In this document: piece by piece, positions 59,032-64,000 of the stretch
How positions within the stretch are numbered: the first letter of the stretch is position 1
How the letters are laid out: each line of letters starts with the position of its first letter
Origin: CAMLIZ01 sp036231905
Lineage (GTDB): Bacteria; Pseudomonadota; Gammaproteobacteria; Burkholderiales; Burkholderiaceae_C
Assembly: GCF_036231905.1 (NCBI RefSeq)
Contig: NZ_JAZARE010000003.1
Span: 310,001-374,000, forward strand
Direction: 5' to 3'
Length of the DNA: 64,000 bases
Notes under the pieces: model-generated
Databases searched by the model: none
Seen by the model: the letters and a program-made list of their open reading frames with translations, nothing else
What the model was told of the DNA's origin: nothing
Translations under genes and position numbers: made by a program

Positions 59032-60215
59032 GACGGCAACTCCGCAATGCACTGGCGGGCGCGCTCGCGTGCCTGCCCGTCCAGCGCCAGCAGGTCCTCC
59101 ACCGTGGCATCGCTGCCCAGAACAGGCTGCACCCGTTCGATCGTGGTGGCGTTGACCCGATGGATGGCATCAAAGGCGATGCGCCGGTCCAGGAAGGCAG
59201 CCACGGCCTCCTCGTTGGCCGCGTTCAGTACCGTGGTGCTGCCCTCAGGGGCGCGCAGGGCGTCCCAGGCGAGTTGCAGGCCGGGGAAGCGGGCGGCGTC
59301 CGGCGCTTCGAAGGTCAGGGCCGACAAGGCCAGGAAATCAGGCGGTACCGCGCCGGACTCGATGCGTTCCGGCCACGCCAGGCCGTAGCTGATCGGCATG
59401 CGCATGTCCGGCGTGCCCAGCTGCGCCAGCACCGAGCCGTCGCGGCAGACCACCATCGAATGGATGAGGCTTTGCGGATGGATCACCACCCGTACCTGCT
59501 CGGGCGCCAGGTCAAACAACCACCGGGCCTCGATGACCTCCAGCGCCTTGTTCATCATGGTGGCCGAATCCACCGAGATCTTGCGGCCCATCACCCAGTT
59601 GGGATGGGCACAGGCCTCTTCCGGCGTGACGGCGCACAAGGTGGCCGGGTCGCGCTGGCGGAATGGCCCGCCGGAGGCCGTGAGCACGATGTGGTCGATG
59701 CGACGCGCCCAGGTGCTGCGGTCCTCAGGCAGGCACTGAAAGATGGCCGAATGCTCGCTGTCGATCGGCAGCAGGGTCGCACCGCCTTCCTTGACGGCGC
59801 GCATGAACAGTGCCCCGCCCACGACCAGCGCTTCCTTGTTGGCCAGCAGCAGGCGCTTGCCCGCGCGTGCGGCGGCCATGCAGGGCGCGAGGCCGGCCGC
59901 GCCCACGATGGCGCCCATGACGGCATCCACGTCCGGATGCGCCGCCAGGTCGCACAGGGCCCGCGGGCCGGAGAGCACCTCGGTGCGCGAGCCGGCTTCC
60001 TTCAGGCGCGCGCGCAGGCTGGCAGCCGCTTCGTTGCTGTGCACTGCGGCGAAACGCGGCTGCCATTGCAGGCATTGCGCCAACAGCGCGTCCAGCTGGC
60101 TGTAGGCCGTGAGCGCGAACACCTCGAAGCGGTCGCGGTGGCGCGACACCACGTCGAGCGTGTTGGTGCCCACCGAACCGGTGGACCCCAGGATGCAAAG
60201 GCGTTGACGCGCCAC
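59025..60215 (-). CDS. dxr: 1-deoxy-D-xylulose 5-phosphate reductoisomerase Dxr
   Basis: Second step of the MEP isoprenoid pathway. 396 residues from GTG 60215 (GAAGGACGA upstream). NADPH-binding LCILGSTGSVGTNTLDVV at the start; active-site LLPIDSEHSAIFQCL; TASGGPFR; HPNWVMGRKISVDSATMMNK. E. coli Dxr is 398 residues, matching this choice. The frame is open to 60377, but that part lies inside cdsA and shows no similarity. Confidence 0.95.
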   Translation of the reverse strand: MARQRLCILGSTGSVGTNTLDVVSRHRDRFEVFALTAYSQLDALLAQCLQWQPRFAAVHSNEAAASLRARLKEAGSRTEVLSGPRALCDLAAHPDVDAVMGAIVGAAGLAPCMAAARAGKRLLLANKEALVVGGALFMRAVKEGGATLLPIDSEHSAIFQCLPEDRSTWARRIDHIVLTASGGPFRQRDPATLCAVTPEEACAHPNWVMGRKISVDSATMMNKALEVIEARWLFDLAPEQVRVVIHPQSLIHSMVVCRDGSVLAQLGTPDMRMPISYGLAWPERIESGAVPPDFLALSALTFEAPDAARFPGLQLAWDALRAPEGSTTVLNAANEEAVAAFLDRRIAFDAIHRVNATTIERVQPVLGSDATVEDLLALDGQARERARQCIAELPSC

Positions 60216-60234
60216 AGAGAGTCGTCCTTCGAAA

Positions 60235-61071
60235 TCAGGCGAGCGCCAGGGCGAGCGCGATCGGAAACACCGGCAAGAGGGCGTCGATGCGATCCAGCAC
60301 CCCGCCATGGCCGGGCAGCAGCTGGCTGGAGTCCTTGGCGCCGGCGGCACGCTTGACCAGGGATTCGAACAGATCACCCACCACGCTCATGGCGGCCAGC
60401 ACCAGCAGGCTGCCCAGCATGCCGCCCAGCCCCCAGGTGCCGGCCAGCTGCGTGAAGAGGCTGGCCGACTCGGCGGGCAACTGCCGGTCCAGCGCCATCC
60501 AGGCCAGCGCCAGCACCAGCACGCCGGCCATGCCGCTCCACACCCCTTCCCAGCTCTTGCCCGGGCTGATGGAGGGTGCAAGTTTGCGCTTGCCGAAGGC
60601 CCGGCCGCCGAAATAGGCCGCAATATCCGCCGCCCACACCAGGCAGAACACCGACAGCAGGAAATTCACGCCGTTGGCCTTGGCGTGGCTCAAGGCCAGC
60701 CAGGCCGCCCACAGCGCCACGCAACCAATCAGCCAGCGCAGCAGGCGTGGCACCTTGGGCCAGCCGGAGGGCCCGGCACGCAGCGCCAACGGCCCGGCCA
60801 CCAGCCAGAGCGCGGCCACCACCCACCAAGTGCCCGACGGTGCAGCGACGGTCCAGCCCAGCGCCCACGCCGCCCCACAGGCCGCGGCCACCAACAGCCC
60901 GCTGCCCACCGCAGCGGCACCGGGAAGCTGGTTCAGGCGCGCCCATTCCCAGCCGGCCGCCGCGATACCCACCAGCGTCAAGGCAGCAAAGGGCCACACC
61001 ATGGGGGCGAACAGGGCAGGCAGCAACACGGCGAGCAGCACGAGGGCGGTGATCACGCGCTGCTTCAGCAT
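60235..61071 (-). CDS. cdsA: Phosphatidate cytidylyltransferase CdsA
   Basis: 278 residues, about eight transmembrane helices. Makes CDP-diacylglycerol from phosphatidate and CTP. The family signature is in SISPGKSWEGVWSGMAGVL, followed by GDLFESLVKRAAGAKDSSQL and LLPGHGGVLDRIDALLPVFP. ATG 61071 lies 7 bases after the uppS stop. The longer frame to 61146 lies within uppS. Confidence 0.95.
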   Translation of the reverse strand: MLKQRVITALVLLAVLLPALFAPMVWPFAALTLVGIAAAGWEWARLNQLPGAAAVGSGLLVAAACGAAWALGWTVAAPSGTWWVVAALWLVAGPLALRAGPSGWPKVPRLLRWLIGCVALWAAWLALSHAKANGVNFLLSVFCLVWAADIAAYFGGRAFGKRKLAPSISPGKSWEGVWSGMAGVLVLALAWMALDRQLPAESASLFTQLAGTWGLGGMLGSLLVLAAMSVVGDLFESLVKRAAGAKDSSQLLPGHGGVLDRIDALLPVFPIALALALA

Positions 61072-61078
61072 GCTGGCC

Positions 61079-61822
61079 TCAAATGGAGTTCTCGGCCACG
61101 GGCTGGCCGGTGGGAACAGCGCCGAACCGGCGGTCGCGGGCGGCAAACGAGCGCAGCGCGCTGTCGAGTTCGGCCTCGCCGAAGTCGGGCCACAGGCAGT
61201 CGGTGAACACGAATTCGGAGTACGCCACCTGCCAGAGCAGGAAGTTGCTTACGCGCACCTCGCCGCCGGTGCGGATAAAGAGATCGGGGTCGGGCGCGTA
61301 GCTCATGGCCATGAAGCGGCTCAGCGTCGTCTCATCCAGCGCCTCGGGCGCCACGCCGGCGCGCATGGCCTGGCGGCACGCCTGCACCACGTCCCAGCGC
61401 CCACCGTAGTTGAAGGCCACCGACAAGGTGATGCGCGTGTTGTGCGCGGTGGCGCTCTCGGCCTGGTTCCAGGCCTCGCGCACCTTGTCGGACACCGCGT
61501 CGCGGTCCCCCACGATGCGGATGCGCACACCTTCCTTCGCCAGCTTGGTCAGGTACTTGGACACCGCCACCAGCACCAGGCCCATCAGGCCGGACACTTC
61601 CTCGGTGGGGCGCTTCCAGTTCTCGGACGAAAAGGCGAAGACGGTGAGGTATTCGATGCCGCGGTCGGCGCAGGCCTGCACCGTGCGCACCAGGGCATCC
61701 ACGCCCTGCTTGTGGCCGAAGAAACGCGGCATGAAGCGCTTCTTGGCCCAGCGCCCGTTGCCGTCCATCACGATGGCGACGTGGCGCGGAATGTCCGCAC
61801 CGTTCACAGCTGAAGAGGACAA
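61079..61822 (-). CDS. uppS: Undecaprenyl diphosphate synthase UppS
   Basis: 247 residues from a probable TTG at 61822 (a GTG at 61807 is the alternative); it begins 13 bases after the frr stop. Catalytic Asp20 lies in VAIVMDGNGRWAKKR; other motifs are FAFSSENWKRP, FNYGGRWDVVQA and the C-terminal DPDLFIRTGGEVRVSNFLLW and FTDCLWPDF. Makes the C55 carrier for peptidoglycan and O-antigen from IPP and FPP. The frame runs to 61870 but overlaps frr. Confidence 0.94.
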   Translation of the reverse strand: MSSSAVNGADIPRHVAIVMDGNGRWAKKRFMPRFFGHKQGVDALVRTVQACADRGIEYLTVFAFSSENWKRPTEEVSGLMGLVLVAVSKYLTKLAKEGVRIRIVGDRDAVSDKVREAWNQAESATAHNTRITLSVAFNYGGRWDVVQACRQAMRAGVAPEALDETTLSRFMAMSYAPDPDLFIRTGGEVRVSNFLLWQVAYSEFVFTDCLWPDFGEAELDSALRSFAARDRRFGAVPTGQPVAENSI

Positions 61823-61835
61823 GCTTTTCGCCCGT

Positions 61836-62396
61836 TCAGACCGCGAGGATTTCCGCTTCCTTGGCGGCAATCAGCTTGTCGATTTCGGCGACGGTGCGGT
61901 CGGTGAGCTTTTGCACGTCGTCTTGCGCGCGGCGCTCTTCGTCCTCGGTGGCCAGCTTGTCCTTCAGCAGCTTCTTCAAGTGCTCGTTGGCATCGCGGCG
62001 CAAGTTGCGCACGGCCACCTTGGCGTCTTCGCCGGCATGGCGGACCACCTTGGTGAGGTCGCGCCTGCGCTCTTCAGTCAGCGGCGGCATCGGTACGCGC
62101 AGCAGGTCACCCTGGGCTGCGGGGTTCAAGCCGAGGTCCGACTCGCGGATGGCCTTCTCGATCTTCTGGCCCATGCCCTTTTCCCAGGGCTGCACGCTGA
62201 TGGTGCGTGCATCCAGCAGCGACACGTTGGCCACCTGGCTGATCGGCACCATGGAGCCGTAGTAGTCCACGTGCACCTGGTCCAGGATGCCCGGGTGGGC
62301 TCGGCCGGTGCGGATCTTCTGCAGCTCGGTCTTGAAGGCCTCGACCGATTTGGCCATCTTGGCCTGGGCCGTGTTCTTGATGTCGGCAATGGTCAT
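61836..62396 (-). CDS. frr: Ribosome recycling factor
   Basis: 186 residues, the normal length (185 in E. coli). Three-helix bundle signatures: MAKSVEAFKTELQKIRTGRA near the start, YYGSMVPISQVANVSLLDAR, and LKKLLKDKLATEDEERRAQD. RRF with EF-G splits post-termination ribosomes. It lies between pyrH and uppS as usual. Confidence 0.97.
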   Translation of the reverse strand: MTIADIKNTAQAKMAKSVEAFKTELQKIRTGRAHPGILDQVHVDYYGSMVPISQVANVSLLDARTISVQPWEKGMGQKIEKAIRESDLGLNPAAQGDLLRVPMPPLTEERRRDLTKVVRHAGEDAKVAVRNLRRDANEHLKKLLKDKLATEDEERRAQDDVQKLTDRTVAEIDKLIAAKEAEILAV

Positions 62397-62432
62397 GCTG
62401 CCCTCCGCAGAGCCGTCTCAAGGCGGGCAGGC

Positions 62433-62447
62433 GCCCCCTCGGGGGGC
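62433..62447. repeat. Short GC hairpin between pyrH and frr
   Basis: GCCCCC (62433-62438), TCG, GGGGGC (62442-62447). It lies in the 90-base pyrH-frr gap. The same type of CCCCC-TCG-GGGGG element is, from memory, common in Burkholderiales spacers. No T-run follows on the minus strand. Confidence 0.5.
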
Positions 62448-62486
62448 AGCGAACGAATGTGAGCGTGGGGGTCCATAACAATCTCC

Positions 62487-63197
62487 TCAAACGTGAACCA
62501 GGGTGCCCTCGTCTTCACCGAGCACCACACGCTTCAACGCGCCGGGCTTGAAGATGGAAAACACCTTGATCGGCAGCTTCTGGTCACGGCACAGCGCAAA
62601 CGCGGTGGCGTCCATCACCTGCAGGTTCTTCGCAATCGCTTCGTCGAAACTGATGGTGGCGTAGCGCGTGGCGGCGCTGTCCTTCTTGGGATCGGCCGTG
62701 TACACCCCGTCCACCTTGGTGGCCTTGAGCACGATTTCGGCGCCCATTTCCGCGCCGCGCAGGGCGGCGGCGGTGTCGGTGGTGAAGAACGGATTGCCCG
62801 TGCCGGCCGCGAAGACGACGACCTTGCCTTCTTCCAGGTACTGCAGCGCCTTGGGCCGCACATAGGACTCCACCACCTGGTCGATCGCGATGGCGGACAT
62901 CACCCGGGCCGTCATGCCTTCCTGGCGCATGGTGTCGGCCAGCGCCAGGGCGTTCATCACCGTGGCCAGCATGCCCATGTAGTCGGCGGTGGCGCGGTCC
63001 ATGCCCACCGAACCGCCGGCCACGCCGCGGAAGATGTTGCCGCCGCCGATGACCACCGCCACCTCACAGCCGAGCTGCGTCACCTCCTGCACTTCCTTCA
63101 CCATGCGGACGATGGTGGCGCGATTGATGCCGTAGGCGTCATCGCCCATCAGCGCTTCGCCGGACAGTTTGAGCAGGATGCGCTTGTGCATCGGCAT
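62487..63197 (-). CDS. pyrH: UMP kinase PyrH
   Basis: 236 residues. Makes UDP from UMP. Starts KRILLKLSGEALMGDDAYG, with VAVVIGGGNIFRGV and AAGTGNPFFTTDTAAALRG, and ends VLGEDEGTLVHV. The amino-acid-kinase fold is hexameric. GGGAGAACACCGC precedes ATG 63197; the frame open to 63230 has no ribosome site. Confidence 0.96.
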   Translation of the reverse strand: MPMHKRILLKLSGEALMGDDAYGINRATIVRMVKEVQEVTQLGCEVAVVIGGGNIFRGVAGGSVGMDRATADYMGMLATVMNALALADTMRQEGMTARVMSAIAIDQVVESYVRPKALQYLEEGKVVVFAAGTGNPFFTTDTAAALRGAEMGAEIVLKATKVDGVYTADPKKDSAATRYATISFDEAIAKNLQVMDATAFALCRDQKLPIKVFSIFKPGALKRVVLGEDEGTLVHV

Positions 63198-63242
63198 GCG
63201 GTGTTCTCCCAGGGGTCGTGCTCGTGTCAATGTCGGAGTTTA

Positions 63243-63264
63243 AAGGGGCGCCGCAGCGCCCCTT
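63243..63264 (-). terminator. Hairpin after tsf
   Basis: Minus strand AAGGGGCGC, TGCG, GCGCCCCTT, then TTA. Perfect 9-bp stem, 7 bases after the tsf stop. The T-tract is short, so read-through into pyrH is likely. Confidence 0.55.
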
Positions 63265-63271
63265 GGTGTGC

Positions 63272-64000
63272 TTACTGCCCCTTGGCAGCGGCCACCTGCG
63301 CGGCCACTTCCGCGGCGAAGTCGTCGACCTTCTTCTCGATGCCCTCGCCCACCACGTACAGGGTGAAGCCCTTCACCGTGGTGCTGGCGGCCTTGAGCAT
63401 CTGCTCGACAGTCTGCTTGTCGTTCTTCACGAAGGTCTGGTTCAGCAGCGACACTTCCTTCAGGAACTTCTGCACCGAGCCTTCGACCATCTTGTTCACG
63501 ATCTCGGCCGGCTTGCCGGATTCGGCGGCCTTCTCGGCGGCGATCTTGCGTTCCTTGTCGATCAGCTCGGGCGACACGTCGGCGGTGGACAGGGCCACCG
63601 GCTTCATGGCCGCCACGTGCATGGCCACATCCTTGGCGGCCACGTCGTCACCTTCGAACTCCACCACCACGCCGATGCGGGTGCCGTGCAGGTAGCTGGC
63701 GAGCTTGCCGCCGCCGGCATAACGCTTGAAGCGGCGGATGGACATGTTTTCGCCGATCTTGCCGATCAGGCCCTTGCGCACGTCTTCCACCGTCGGGCCG
63801 AAACCGTCTTGCGACAGCGGGTAGGCGCCGATGGCGGCCACGTCAGCCGGGTTGTTGTCGGCGATCAGCTGGGCCACCGACTTGACGAACGCCAGGAAGG
63901 AGTCGTTCTTGGAGACGAAGTCGGTCTCGCAGTTGACCTCCACCAGCGCGCCGGTGCTTCCGTTCACCACGGCGGCGATCACGCCTTCGGCGGTGATGCG
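63272..64000 (-). CDS. tsf: Elongation factor Ts (5' end cut by the window edge)
   Basis: 242 C-terminal residues are visible, ending VAAQVAAAKGQ. The visible start is mid-protein (RITAEGVIAAVVNGSTGALV), then EVNCETDFVSKNDSFLAFVK, the classic EF-Ts core motif, and HVAAMKPVALSTADVSPELI. About 55-60 N-terminal residues, including the EF-Tu-contacting first part, lie beyond the window. EF-Ts regenerates EF-Tu:GTP. rpsB is expected just upstream. Confidence 0.96.
   Translation of the reverse strand, partial: RITAEGVIAAVVNGSTGALVEVNCETDFVSKNDSFLAFVKSVAQLIADNNPADVAAIGAYPLSQDGFGPTVEDVRKGLIGKIGENMSIRRFKRYAGGGKLASYLHGTRIGVVVEFEGDDVAAKDVAMHVAAMKPVALSTADVSPELIDKERKIAAEKAAESGKPAEIVNKMVEGSVQKFLKEVSLLNQTFVKNDKQTVEQMLKAASTTVKGFTLYVVGEGIEKKVDDFAAEVAAQVAAAKGQ

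Overview
This 64-kb window is high-GC chromosomal DNA from a betaproteobacterium of the order Burkholderiales, most likely a Rubrivivax/Leptothrix/Ideonella-type lineage. The main evidence is gene order: rpsF-priB-rpsR-rplI-dnaB, dnaG-rpoD, a divergent ppsA/ppsR pair, a short H-NS of the betaproteobacterial type, a tripartite tricarboxylate transporter locus with Bug-type binding proteins, and the long tsf-pyrH-frr-uppS-cdsA-dxr-rseP-bamA-skp-lpxD-fabZ-lpxA-lpxB-rnhB-trmH cluster. I saw no rRNA, tRNA, CRISPR array, transposase, integrase or phage gene. Coding density is very high and most of the window is core genome.

Layout. 1-4.3 kb: a hybrid MASE1 histidine kinase running off the left edge, a small membrane protein and phosphoserine phosphatase serB. 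4.3-12.5 kb: a MuiA-like secreted protein, a gene-free stretch full of inverted repeats (about 6.02-6.28 kb), hrpA helicase, argA, yggX and an hns-like gene. 12.6-18.5 kb: a MASE1-PAS-GGDEF-EAL enzyme, a TonB-like secreted protein and dnaG. 18.8-23.7 kb: rpoD, a class III cyclase fused to an FHA domain, a single-domain response regulator and hemH. 23.7-30.1 kb: a citrate/tricarboxylate uptake locus (two binding proteins, TctB, TctA) divergent from its two-component system tctDE. 30.1-34.5 kb: the heat-shock cluster hslR-grpE-dnaK-dnaJ. 34.6-38.1 kb: two tandem paralogues with a degenerate receiver domain and a TPR-like C-terminal part. 38.0-40.1 kb: a PA0069-family radical SAM gene divergent from mtfA. 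40.2-43.3 kb: dnaB and the rpsF operon on the minus strand. 43.4-45.7 kb: a sodium/solute symporter with its DUF4212 partner. 45.8-49.9 kb: ppsA, ppsR and a haloacid dehalogenase. 49.9-64 kb: the envelope/translation cluster on the minus strand, ending in a tsf gene cut by the right edge.

How the genes work together. The last 14 kb couples translation (EF-Ts, RRF), UMP kinase, isoprenoid and undecaprenyl carrier synthesis (dxr, uppS), phospholipid precursor synthesis (cdsA), outer-membrane protein assembly (bamA, skp, rseP) and lipid A synthesis (lpxD, fabZ, lpxA, lpxB). The 23.7-30.1 kb block is a self-contained uptake and sensing module for carboxylates.

The most interesting signals are regulatory or architectural. 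They are: a textbook LexA box two bases upstream of the likely start of the radical SAM gene; four CTGTCA-type hexamers on an 11-bp register (two Pho-box-like pairs) between tctC and tctD; tandem pseudo-receivers in which the phospho-acceptor aspartate is glutamate in both copies; a nine-A slippery run at the lpxD/fabZ junction whose -1 frame enters fabZ; and a cluster of perfect inverted repeats upstream of muiA.
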